In this document: piece after piece, positions 39,627 to 46,449 of the stretch | Numbering within the stretch: position 1 is the first letter of the stretch | Layout of the letters: the number at the start of each line of letters is the position of its first letter | Assembly (NCBI RefSeq): GCF_037975245.1 | Contig: NC_092564.1 | Location: forward strand, 25,973,484-26,033,483 | Direction of reading: 5' to 3' | Length of the DNA stretch: 60,000 bases | Origin: Apostichopus japonicus | Lineage: Eukaryota > Echinodermata > Holothuroidea > Aspidochirotida > Stichopodidae | The notes under the pieces: generated by a model | What the model saw: the letters and a program-made list of their open reading frames with translations, nothing else | Told to the model about the DNA's origin: nothing | The model's database searches: none | Translations under genes and position numbers: made by a program

Positions 39627-42600
39627 CTGAGCCAAACTATAGAGAGGCAAATGTAATTATTTTCATAAGGAACGAGACCTTTTAGAAAATTTTCAGCAGA
39701 TGTAATTCACTTGACCATGTATCACGAGGTTTCTAAAATGTCATTTAATCCTGTGAAGAATAGCTATTTTACGACAGATTTGCCTGGCATAATGCAGACG
39801 CTAAAGCTCAACAGTTCAATTGCGTCATTTTTCTTGGTGCTATTGTAATGTCTTTGGAAATAATATCGTAAGAGTCACCCTTGACCTTTGTATAAATGAA
39901 CAGATAACGTAATGCAGATTTATTGGTATAGAGAGACACTTAGTTAATGAGAAAATGTGCTGCGCGTTATCATAACGTTAATTTCACATGTCCAAATTAG
40001 TATATATATTTACATTCATGTTGAGCGAAACAGCCTTCCAATTCAAAGCCCATCGTATGTTTGAAAAGAGGGAGGCAAAAAATTAAAACATACTATTTGC
40101 AAATCACAACTTTTACTGGCGCTCATTCTTGGAACAACCTTTTGTAAGGTTTCGACACACTATATACCGTATAGTTCAAAGGTGGATGGATCGGTAAAGG
40201 TTTTATTTTACCCTGCACGTGTGCTAACATAGGTGTATATGTTACTGGCATGCTTATTTTCATGTTTTCTCGCGAGGAAATGCCAAACAAAGATAACTTT
40301 CAGCTATAAACGGAAAGGATTTGCCCTTTGGGAGTGGCAGAGAGAGGGGGGGGGGGGGAGGAAAACATACCTGAATAAATAATTATGATATTAAAAAAAA
40401 TAAAAACAGAAAGAATTGCAATATAAGAACTGTGATCTATACGGGTGTACTTAGCTGAAGATTTAATGATATAAAAGCGAAAACGTCTATATATAATATA
40501 AGCGATAAGCAGGTGTACTATGCATGAGGAAACCATATTTTATTTCATCGGTTTGAATGATACAATGTCCATTTCTCGTCAATTTGAGGGTCTTTTGTTG
40601 TGCTTATATATAGATCATAAATGCATATTCAGTGACGTCACGTTTGTTTTCCATCGCATTTTCAAGGGCTGACTCCGTGACGTGGAACCCTCACAAGATG
40701 ATGGGTGTAACGCTGCAGTGTTCAGCTATACTTCTGAAAGAAGATGTAAGTCAACATCAATGACGTCATAGGGAGGGGGAAAGGACACACCTAGTAACAC
40801 CATTTTGAGCCTTTCCTCTGTTCCTCTAGAACCATCCTCCAGGACACAACTATACACTACTTTACCTCGCCAACCCCCCCCCCCCCCCCGCCCCTGACTT
40901 AATTAATGAGGAAGATGCATGGTTAGATGATACAATTTGCCAAAGGAATAAACCTGAAGGCCAACTCAAACTTGTCACATATCGTGTTCAACTTGGTTCG
41001 AAGTTAAACCATCGGTTTACGCCCCTTCCCACCCCCTCGCAAATCACACGATTGTTTTCATCGCATTTGTGTTAGTCATGTGTGCGTGTGTTTGTGTGTA
41101 GTTTATTTCACTGTTAAAACATTATATATCTTACTCCTACACAGTAAAGCTTCAGTATAGGCCTATATCTATTTCCTATCTAAAGTGACCCATGCATTCT
41201 CCATTCTTTATTTCAATATTGTCTGCTGTGATCGATCAAACATGCAAATTCGTACTTTCTTCAAACGTTAGGGTATATGGGGTAGGTTGTGAATGGGGTG
41301 GGGGTGGGGATGGGGATTGGATGCGGCTTTCTGGCGATCAGTTTTGAAAAATAATGACAAGTGTTCTCTCAATATTTTTTTACAGGGATTGTTAGAGGAC
41401 TGTAACTCCATGCGTGCCACGTACCTTTTCCAGCAAGATAAACACTACGACGTGTGCTTCGACACTGGTGACAAAGCTATACAGTGTGGTCGCACGGTGG
41501 ATGTCTTCAGATTGTGGTTAATGTGGAGAGCTAAGGTTAGAAGCCCCCCCTCCCCTCTCCAACCCCACACCGCCCCGACCCCACAACGATCTTCCTTTTT
41601 TTAAACGAAATGAAAAAAACTAAGCACATGCAGTACTGAAAAATTCGAATCAAAACGGTAATACAAACATGCAAGCAAGCAAGCAAATCAACACACACAA
41701 GCAGGCAACCGAATCACCCAATTCTATACGCAACTTGTCCAAATATTCTAAACACATTTTCTTTTGCCCGTCGAGTTCGACTATATAGGCTAGATTAACC
41801 GTTGGGTTATTTTGTCCCAGATGATCAGGTCCCTGGATCTAGTAGACCTTTCCAAATTATAAGGCAACAAAAAAGGAAAAGTAACCTATTAGAAAAAATT
41901 CACCGAATATTTAAAAAAAAAACGATTACAAACATCAGGGCAATGTTTTGCTGCCTAGCGATCAATTGAGGGCACCAAACTTTATTCCAGTCTATGGTCA
42001 TTAAGAAATTCATTCCCGTCCTGGCTTTGATTGTAACTACATTTCTCATTGCAAAAATCACGAAATATCGCAGTATTTCTGTTTAGAAATAATTATGAAG
42101 AAAAACAACAGGAAAAAATCATTTATCATGGACTAATATCATATTTTCATTACAACATTACAATTAAAAATAAAGAAAAAATATGTCATTGTTATTTATA
42201 CAAGGAGAGTAGATAATTTGACGTTAATTTCAATTAACTTATTAAATAATCGATCATTTTACCTTATTAAACGACTTTTATAACCGTCTTCAAATTGTCG
42301 ACTTTTTCAAATCGTTGGTTTCTGATGGTACAGAACTCTCCTTTAATATGTTAGCTAAAGCCAAATTAAACATGATCATATTTTTTATTTTATTTTTATT
42401 TTGCTTACATTATTTCTTTCTTTATTTTTCTTTCTTTTTGCCTGCTTTCCTTCCATGTAGTTTATTGCTGAAGTTAAATTAACCCGTTTTCTTGTAAACT
42501 GTGTCATTTTCTATTACGGTTAATATTAATCCATAGCCCTATTTCAAACATAACTCACTTTAAGCTCTTGTTTTTTCTGTTTCTGTATTTTTACTTAATT

Positions 42601-45600
42601 AGGTATCGATTTACAACCCAATTTTACGACCCAAAATGCTCAATTCCCCTCAACATCCATATTGGAGTAAACTGACTAGTCGGTTTACTCCAATATGATT
42701 TTTATTCATAAAGCTTTATGAATAAAAAACAAGTATATAAGCTTAAAACTATACATTTTATGAGAGATTTGCTATATTAATGATGATATCAATATATAAG
42801 ATGGATGAAGTACAATATGGAATTATGTTTCATGAATTATATTTTATGTTGGTTTCCTTGTTTTAAAAGTTGTACCGTAATATAACATTTTATATTAAGA
42901 CCTCGATGAACGTTTTTTTTGTTGTTTTTCCTTACAGGGTACAAAAGGTATTGAGAGTCAGATTAACAAACTGTTTGATCTTGCTCAGTAAGTAACAACT
43001 AGTAAATACGTCATTAAAAACCCCTCTTCTTGTTGTTGTTGTTGTTGTTAATGTTGTTAGTGTTATTGTGATTGTTGTCAGTACTTTCTTTTACGTAAAC
43101 ATGTATTTAACTCTCCATTAAATTGACCGTATTATTTTTCTTTGAATGGTATTTGGTAATATAGCCTTATGGAATAAACTGCACAGACTGCATGCTAGCT
43201 TCTATTATATAAATTCTATATATAAGGATAACATTAATATTCCATGCGTCGTCTCACGTGCAGCCTATAGTGTCATACTTATAAAGGGTAGATTTTAAAT
43301 GATGGCGCTCTGTAATTTCACTTGTCTTACAGTTATCTGGTTGATAGAGTGAGATCGAAGGACGCATTTCAGCTCGTTTTTGAAAAGGTAAATTCTATCC
43401 CATAATGTTAATTACCCTATGCACAGATAATATTCCATGGGAAGTGCAGAGGAGTGGGTGGGGGGGGGGGTGAAGGTGTTGTTTGTGGTTGAATTTCTAA
43501 GGTTTTTATATTTTGGCAGTATCTATCCATGCACAATACGATTGACTTAAAGTATTTAAAAGGAATTATTGTCCAGAGGTTTTTTTTTCATAAGAATGAT
43601 AGATTACCTCATAAAATACAAATGACACCAAAGTATGAACGTCTCTGATTTAAGGTTAAAAGAAAATTGGTTATAAAGAAAATGACAATAGAACTTACCG
43701 CAAGCATCCAAAGTTTTAATCAGTATATGAACATGGTTGAATATTTTTACCTAGTAAATGTGGTATCACTATAAATATGTAGTATGTGACTTACAACGGA
43801 CCCATGCATATAGTATAATCAACTAAATGAAGAGACTTATCGGTAATAACAGCCACGGAGAAAGTAATCAATAGGATTGAGGGGCTTACTCGCCGTTACT
43901 TCAAGTTATTTACTCTTAATCTGTGAATAAGTCAACTTTCGGCATAAAAAAAAATAGGTTGAACCAATACAAGTATTATTAATCAGTATAAGGAATTTGG
44001 AATGGAAAACATCTTCTTTTGGTGAATTGAAGTATTGACGTTGCAACACATATACGTTTGGAAAATAGGCATCTGTATTTAGTGTCTCTATTTGGTATGT
44101 ATACTCCACCTAAAGGTTAGATATATGGACACAGAGCGAATCCGTGACGTCACAACTCATGTTCGTACTGTTTAATTTTCTGAAGAGGGGGTGGGGGGGG
44201 GGTGTTTGAGCTGTTCTCATTTTCTCTTTAACATGTATAGCATTTGCTTTGGTGAAGTGTTGTTTTGCGTTTTCGGACTATTTGGAATAAATATGTCATA
44301 CATCTGGACTGTTCTTTGAATGAGTTAAAACCCATTCAAGAAAGTTTGTCTATAGATTCGCCACTGATCTTAGTAAATTATGTAGTCTGTCATTTTCAAC
44401 GTGTCAAACATGATAACAAAAGAATGTATGTCAGACAACACTATCATATTAATTGCTATAATGAAGGGTTTTTTTTCTTTCTTCTATGTATTGATGTATG
44501 TTTTCAAACTGTATGTTTTGTTGGCCCCATCAATTACAGCCCGAATGCACAAACGTCTGTTTCTGGTATTATCCACCAAGTATACGAGAATTGGAAGATA
44601 CTCAGGAGAAACAACTACGGCTTCATAAGGTAAATGAGAGTGAGGTCCCAAGATGAATACAATACGATACAATACCATACAATATGGTACAACACAATAT
44701 ACACCACGGTACAATATAATACCATATACGATTTAACACAACACAACACAATACGATACAATATTAACACAACACAGTACAGTACGATACAATATGGTAC
44801 AACACAATACACAACACGGTACAATACGATACAATATTATTAACACAACACAATACAGTACAATATACTATACAATACAATACCATACAATATGGTACAA
44901 CACAATATACACCAGGGTACAATATAATACCATACGATTTAACACAACACAATACGGTACAATACAATACGATACAATATTAACACAACACAATACAGTG
45001 CAACAAAATACGATACAATATTTAACAGAACACAATAGAGTACAATACGATACAATATTACACAACACAATACAATGCAGTACAATACAATACAGTCAGT
45101 GCGATGCAATATTACACATCACAATACAATGCAGTACAATACAGTACACTATACAGTACAATACGATACAATATTACACAACACAATACAATGCAGTACA
45201 ATACAGTACACTATACAGTACAATACGATGCAATATTACACATCACAATACAATGCAGTACAATACAGTACACTATACAGTACAATACGATACAATATTA
45301 CACAACACAATACAATGCAGTACAATACAATACAGTCAGTGCGATGCAATATTACACATCACAATACAATGCAGTACAATACAGTACACTATACAGTACA
45401 ATACGATACAATATTACACAACACAATACAATACAGTACAATACAAAATATTAAACATATATAACACAAAACAAGGGGGGCGTAACAGACATTTGACTTA
45501 ACATATAGACGAGTATCTTGAAAACAAACTAAAAGATGGACTTATATATGGCTACACTAATTTATTTTAACTTATAGTGAGGGGTGGAGTAGAGGGGATT

Positions 45601-45902
45601 ATCCCTTACCAGCACGAGGGAAATAACTGGACTTTATTCATTGACAGAAAACGTATACAGTGCACTAGTGGATAATAATTACAAATTGGGCTATATGTAT
45701 GTCACTTTACTGTGTTTCTTTTGGCTAGGTTGCGCCGATAATCAAGGCAAGATTGATGAACGAGGGTCGATTAATGGTCGGCTACCAACCTCTTAATGAC
45801 AAGGTCAACTTCTTCCGTTGGGTAGTCTCCAACCCAGCCGCTTCTAAACACGACGTTGATTACATGCTGGATGAAATTGAGCGACTAGGTCACGACTTAT
45901 GA
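15185..45902 (+). CDS. GAD: Glutamate decarboxylase, GAD65/67 family, complete 15-exon gene (joined coding exons)
   Basis: This enzyme decarboxylates L-glutamate to GABA and CO2 with pyridoxal phosphate, in GABAergic neurons and some other cells. Joining 15185-15497, 26876-27109, 28712-28802, 32221-32327, 33782-33897, 35836-35915, 36500-36554, 36896-37012, 38206-38270, 40667-40745, 41386-41535, 42938-42987, 43333-43387, 44540-44629 and 45729-45902 gives 1776 nt, or 591 residues, close to the 594 of human GAD67. A variable acidic N-terminus (about 1-100) precedes the group II PLP decarboxylase domain. Visible landmarks are [50 protein letters not shown] (H289), HVDAAWGGG (D371), NPHKMMG (K403), the loop tyrosine Y432 in [21 protein letters not shown], and NFFR (R564). 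Residue roles come from knowledge of human GAD. GAD is preferred over cysteine sulfinate decarboxylase because of QLSTGLD and match along the whole length. No frameshift or missing catalytic residue was seen. Confidence 0.96.
17429..17500. repeat. (TA)n microsatellite
   Basis: About 72 bases of TA repeat, 120 bp from a hammerhead-like motif on the - strand. Confidence 0.95.
18161..18242 (-). pseudogene. tRNA-like sequence (degenerate tRNA or tRNA-derived SINE head)
   Basis: On the - strand the outer ends GAAGCATT and AATGCTTC pair. Inside is an anticodon-arm-like hairpin (CAGAG, loop TTTGCAA, TTCTG, with TGC at the anticodon position) and a good B box, GGTTCGAATCC. The T-stem does not pair properly and the D-arm is poor, so a working tRNA is unlikely. 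A tRNA pseudogene or SINE head fits better. Confidence 0.4.
19453..19615. repeat. 163-bp near-perfect foldback (inverted repeat)
   Basis: Two arms of about 80 bases are complementary almost throughout, with a 3-base loop near 19532-19534 between GAGGC and GCCTC. The differences are a 2-base indel and a 3-base mismatch near the GTTGAAAGATGG segment. Because of the symmetry both strands read similar peptides ([12 protein letters not shown]), which is an artefact and not a gene. Confidence 0.9.
19617..19752. repeat. Imperfect direct repeat and small hairpin next to the foldback
   Basis: CTGGCCTTAGATGCAATTTG near 19698 repeats GTGGCCTCAGATGCAATCTG near 19620 with a few substitutions, about 79 bp apart. 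A small hairpin follows, CCAAATGAGA with TCTCATTTGG around a T-run near 19724-19750. Confidence 0.65.
20510..20730. repeat. Dispersed repeat, copy A (partner at 54645)
   Basis: Shares an ordered series of blocks with 54645-54800: GGGACAAT, AATGCTAATACC, CATGCTTCAAAGCA, GTATT and AGTTCCT. It lies inside the candidate inverted-repeat element, near its right end. Confidence 0.6.
22366..22438. repeat. Compound TA microsatellite
   Basis: TA dinucleotide repeat with TAAATA, ATTATA and TATCTA interruptions. Confidence 0.9.
25871..26280. repeat. Probable dispersed repeat bounded by direct repeats
   Basis: TTCCGGGTCAGGTCAAGT occurs at both ends (about 25885 and 26262), with GTGCGG just before each copy. 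The GC content is higher than in the surrounding intron. The 125-codon open frame inside shows no recognisable domain. A transposable-element fragment is likely, but its class is not recognised. Confidence 0.4.
26876..27109 (+). CDS. GAD: GAD coding exon 2 (residues 105-182)
   Basis: Acceptor TTTTCAG and donor GTAAGT enclose 234 bases. The exon begins [10 protein letters not shown] and carries [17 protein letters not shown], both hallmarks of animal GADs at the start of the catalytic domain. It ends in [13 protein letters not shown], with one base of G183 carried over. The phase matches the exon before it across an 11.4-kb intron. Confidence 0.97.
27110..28711 (+). other. GAD: GAD intron 2
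   Basis: Contains G-rich tracts near 27307-27320 and 27428-27448, a CA run near 27496, and a C-rich block near 27641. No further exon is seen. Confidence 0.85.
28712..28802 (+). CDS. GAD: GAD coding exon 3 (residues 183-212)
   Basis: This 91-base exon follows acceptor CCGCAG and is followed by donor GTGAGT. It encodes [20 protein letters not shown] then [10 protein letters not shown], the most conserved N-terminal block of GAD catalytic domains. The QLSTGLD wording is typical of GAD; the cysteine sulfinate decarboxylase branch usually has a different residue pair there. Codon M213 is split AT/G across the intron. Confidence 0.97.
29635..30084. repeat. Decayed tandem array upstream of the 146-bp satellite
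   Basis: Irregular repeats of GTAGTCAACAAA and later GTAGTCAGCAACTGACA with ATAGATGTA. They resemble pieces of the satellite unit that follows, in shorter and more diverged form. Confidence 0.6.
30085..31430. repeat. 146-bp tandem satellite in GAD intron 3, about nine copies
   Basis: The landmark ACAGACAGGTATAG recurs at 30145, 30291, 30437, 30583, 30729, 30875, 31020, 31165 and 31307, so the spacing is 146 bases five times, then 145, 145 and 142. The first four intervals are almost identical; later copies carry shared variants such as CAACAGACAGCTAGATAA. The repeated reading frames on both strands are by-products of the array. Confidence 0.95.
32221..32327 (+). CDS. GAD: GAD coding exon 4 (residues 213-248)
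   Basis: Acceptor TTTTACAG and donor GTAAAT bound 107 bases. The exon encodes (M)[19 protein letters not shown], then [17 protein letters not shown]. The FTYEIAPVF and DGDGIF blocks are diagnostic of GAD. It lies just after the intron that carries the 146-bp satellite. Confidence 0.97.
32328..33781 (+). other. GAD: GAD intron 4
   Basis: Holds T and A runs, a C-run followed by a CA repeat near 33467-33491, and one TGACGTCA (33259-33266). No exon seen. Confidence 0.85.
33782..33897 (+). CDS. GAD: GAD coding exon 5 (residues 249-287)
   Basis: This 116-base exon lies between acceptor TATACAG and donor GTAAGT. It encodes [19 protein letters not shown], a Cys/Arg/Lys-rich turn, then [11 protein letters not shown]. 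The first codon completes the PGGAISN motif of the PLP domain. The exon ends on a codon boundary. Confidence 0.97.
33898..35835 (+). other. GAD: GAD intron 5
   Basis: Contains a (TA)n run at 35258-35307 and a G-run near 35347. No other gene seen. Confidence 0.85.
35258..35307. repeat. (TA)n microsatellite
   Basis: About 50 bases of TA repeat within intron 5. Confidence 0.95.
35836..35915 (+). CDS. GAD: GAD coding exon 6 (residues 288-313), stacking histidine
   Basis: Acceptor CATACAG and donor GTAGGA bound 80 bases. The exon encodes [20 protein letters not shown] then FINTDQ. H289 corresponds to the histidine that stacks on the pyridine ring of PLP (H291 in human GAD67). The R314 codon is split AG/A. 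Confidence 0.96.
35916..36499 (+). other. GAD: GAD intron 6
   Basis: Short intron with a G-rich tract near 35950-35970; nothing else recognised. Confidence 0.85.
36500..36554 (+). CDS. GAD: GAD coding exon 7 (residues 314-332)
   Basis: This short 55-base exon lies between acceptor TCAACAG and donor GTAAGT. It encodes (R)[18 protein letters not shown], the linker helix that human GAD67 writes as a similar GKI...DFEAKI segment. Both phases fit the neighbouring exons, which supports the call despite its size. Confidence 0.94.
36555..36895 (+). other. GAD: GAD intron 7
   Basis: A 341-base intron with a G-run near 36773-36781 and a CCCCT repeat near 36810-36836; nothing else recognised. Confidence 0.85.
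36896..37012 (+). CDS. GAD: GAD coding exon 8 (residues 333-371), PLP aspartate
   Basis: Acceptor TTGTTAG and donor GTAAGT bound exactly 39 codons. The exon encodes [20 protein letters not shown], then [19 protein letters not shown]. The ATAGTTV...GAFDP and WLHVD blocks belong to the PLP site. D371 is the aspartate that pairs with the pyridine nitrogen of PLP; the motif HVDAAW is cut by the next intron directly after it. Confidence 0.97.
37013..38205 (+). other. GAD: GAD intron 8 with decayed CTGA array
   Basis: From about 37060 to 37640 the sequence is crowded with ACTGACTGA-like words at irregular spacing, consistent with an old tetranucleotide array. A (TA)n block follows at 37737-37795. 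Confidence 0.7.
37737..37795. repeat. (TA)n microsatellite
   Basis: About 59 bases of TA repeat within intron 8. Confidence 0.95.
38206..38270 (+). CDS. GAD: GAD coding exon 9 (residues 372-392)
   Basis: This 65-base exon follows acceptor TTTTGCAG and precedes donor GTTAGT. It encodes [20 protein letters not shown] then H, completing HVDAAWGGG from the preceding exon. R393 is split AG/G. Confidence 0.96.
38465..38524. repeat. (TA)n microsatellite, left flank of inverted repeat
   Basis: TA repeat running into a short GT repeat, directly before the left arm of the 38.5-kb inverted repeat. Confidence 0.95.
38536..38674. repeat. TA-flanked inverted repeat in GAD intron 9
   Basis: The left arm (38536-38587) and right arm (38619-38674) are complementary over about 50 bases, sharing AACACTAGTAGTT, GAGTTTCACG and AGCGATC, with a 5-base insertion in the right arm. 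The 31-base loop has repeated CATCAGACA words. On the - strand the left arm reads CTGATGA (38586-38592), a short paired segment, then GAAAC, resembling a hammerhead ribozyme core. TA blocks flank both sides. Confidence 0.7.
38757..38827. repeat. (TA)n microsatellite, right flank of inverted repeat
   Basis: About 70 bases of TA repeat, 80 bp after the right arm of the inverted repeat. Confidence 0.95.
39563..39623. repeat. (TA)n microsatellite
   Basis: About 60 bases of TA repeat in intron 9. Confidence 0.95.
40667..40745 (+). CDS. GAD: GAD coding exon 10 (residues 394-419), PLP-binding lysine
   Basis: Acceptor TTTTCAAG and donor GTAAGT bound 79 bases. The exon encodes [20 protein letters not shown] then ILLKED. 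K403 in NPHK is the residue that forms the Schiff base with PLP (K405 in human GAD67). Two TGACGTCA octamers sit within 35 bp of this exon, one on each side. Confidence 0.97.
40746..41385 (+). other. GAD: GAD intron 10
   Basis: Contains TGACGTCA at 40761-40768, a C-run near 40876-40889, TAGGCCTA at 41158-41165 and a GGGGT-rich tract near 41296-41320. Confidence 0.85.
41386..41535 (+). CDS. GAD: GAD coding exon 11 (residues 420-469), catalytic loop
   Basis: This exon of exactly 50 codons lies between acceptor TTTTACAG and donor GTTAGA. The segment [20 protein letters not shown] holds the flexible catalytic loop. Y432 matches Y434 of human GAD67 and Y425 of GAD65, the tyrosine needed to protonate the quinonoid. 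The wording QQDKHYD is nearer GAD65 than GAD67. [20 protein letters not shown] follows, another GAD signature. Confidence 0.97.
41536..42937 (+). other. GAD: GAD intron 11
   Basis: AT-rich, with two adjacent palindromes (42658-42728); otherwise nothing recognised. Confidence 0.85.
42658..42728. repeat. Two adjacent palindromes in GAD intron 11
   Basis: 42658-42697 pairs CATATTGGAGTAAAC with GTTTACTCCAATATG around a core GACTAGTC that is itself palindromic. One base later, 42699-42728 is a perfect 30-base palindrome centred on AAGCTT. Confidence 0.9.
42938..42987 (+). CDS. GAD: GAD coding exon 12 (residues 470-485)
   Basis: This 50-base exon lies between acceptor CTTACAG and donor GTAAGT. 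It encodes [16 protein letters not shown] plus two bases of H486, matching the GT.GFE.QI.K...LA segment of GADs. Phases agree on both sides. Confidence 0.94.
42988..43332 (+). other. GAD: GAD intron 12
   Basis: Short intron with a (TTG)n run near 43030-43050. Confidence 0.85.
43333..43387 (+). CDS. GAD: GAD coding exon 13 (residues 486-504)
   Basis: Acceptor GTCTTACAG and donor GTAAAT bound 55 bases encoding (H)[18 protein letters not shown]. This is the helix corresponding to the YLY..I..RE.FE.VF segment of vertebrate GADs. It ends on a codon boundary. Confidence 0.94.
43388..44539 (+). other. GAD: GAD intron 13
   Basis: G-runs near 43460 and 44190 and one TGACGTCA at 44145-44152; nothing else recognised. 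Confidence 0.85.
44540..44629 (+). CDS. GAD: GAD coding exon 14 (residues 505-534)
   Basis: Acceptor ATTACAG and donor GTAAAT bound exactly 30 codons. [20 protein letters not shown] and [10 protein letters not shown] match the TNVCFWY(I/Y)P and KLHK blocks of the C-terminal domain. A long ACAAT-type repeat begins about 25 bp after the donor. Confidence 0.97.
44655..45449. repeat. ACAAT-type pentanucleotide array in GAD intron 14
   Basis: About 800 bases built from ACAAT, ACGAT, ACAGT and ACACA words, mostly at five-base spacing. A larger unit is visible from about 45080 on: blocks beginning near CAGTCAGTGCGATGCAATAT recur. Long open frames on both strands (one of 235 codons, rich in YNTIQ) arise from the period-5 pattern and are not genes. 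The array fills most of the 1.1-kb intron. Confidence 0.95.
45729..45902 (+). CDS. GAD: GAD terminal coding exon 15 (residues 535-591)
   Basis: Acceptor TTGGCTAG opens the last 58 codons, ending in TGA at 45900-45902. [24 protein letters not shown] and SNPAAS are C-terminal GAD blocks. R564 in NFFR matches the arginine that holds the substrate carboxylate (R567 in GAD67). The end [10 protein letters not shown] is almost the canonical GAD C-terminus. Confidence 0.97.
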   Translation, partial: VAPIIKARLMNEGRLMVGYQPLNDKVNFFRWVVSNPAASKHDVDYMLDEIERLGHDL

Positions 45903-46445
45903 GAGGGCCAGACCAAGAAAGAGCGAAAGAGTTGTGAAGAAGATGATAATTGAAACTCACTTTAGTTTGAAGAAGTTGGCCTCATATGAAAAAAAATGTT
46001 TGAGGTTCGCTGTATAAGAAGTTTCTTTGTATCCAACCACACTCGATACTAATGGATTCTATTTTCTAGAATGTAGAATTGAAGGCAACTTGTGAGAAGA
46101 ACGTACTTTTATTTTATTTGTTTATTTGTTATTATGAAGCCGGCCAACTGGTTAAATTACATCAGTCTAAGTTAGCAAAACAACAAAACAACAACAACAA
46201 AACAAATGGAAAACAGATTAAAGGTTATACTCGCTCGTGATAAAAGCGAGACTTGATATTCACGAAGCTTTCACTTCCGACTAAATAACAATAAAATTGG
46301 CAGACGGTACGGTGATTCTTTCTGGAATGTAGAAGCTAAATAGAGGGATTGTTTGAAACAGAAACTAATTTTGTTTGTTTTATAAAAGCTTGCTGTCAAC
46401 TGATACAATAATTAAGTCTTAAATAAACTTTAAAAAAAAACCATA
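45903..46445 (+). other. GAD: GAD 3'UTR with candidate polyadenylation signals
   Basis: Non-coding sequence follows the stop codon. AATAAA hexamers lie at 46290-46295 and 46422-46427; the second is followed at once by an A-run that could be genomic. The 3' end is therefore probably between about 46310 and 46450. The choice of site cannot be settled without transcript data. Confidence 0.5.
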
Positions 46446-46449
46446 TGAA

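Larger units (their letters stand above)
38271..40666 (+). other. GAD: GAD intron 9
   Basis: Three TA blocks, the inverted repeat at 38.5 kb, a G-run near 40346 and a TGACGTCA at 40633 make up its recognisable content. Confidence 0.85.

Noticed and set aside
44794-45501. 235-codon open frame rich in YNTIQ
   Set aside because: It is a by-product of a five-base repeat; equivalent frames open on both strands and it lies within a GAD intron.
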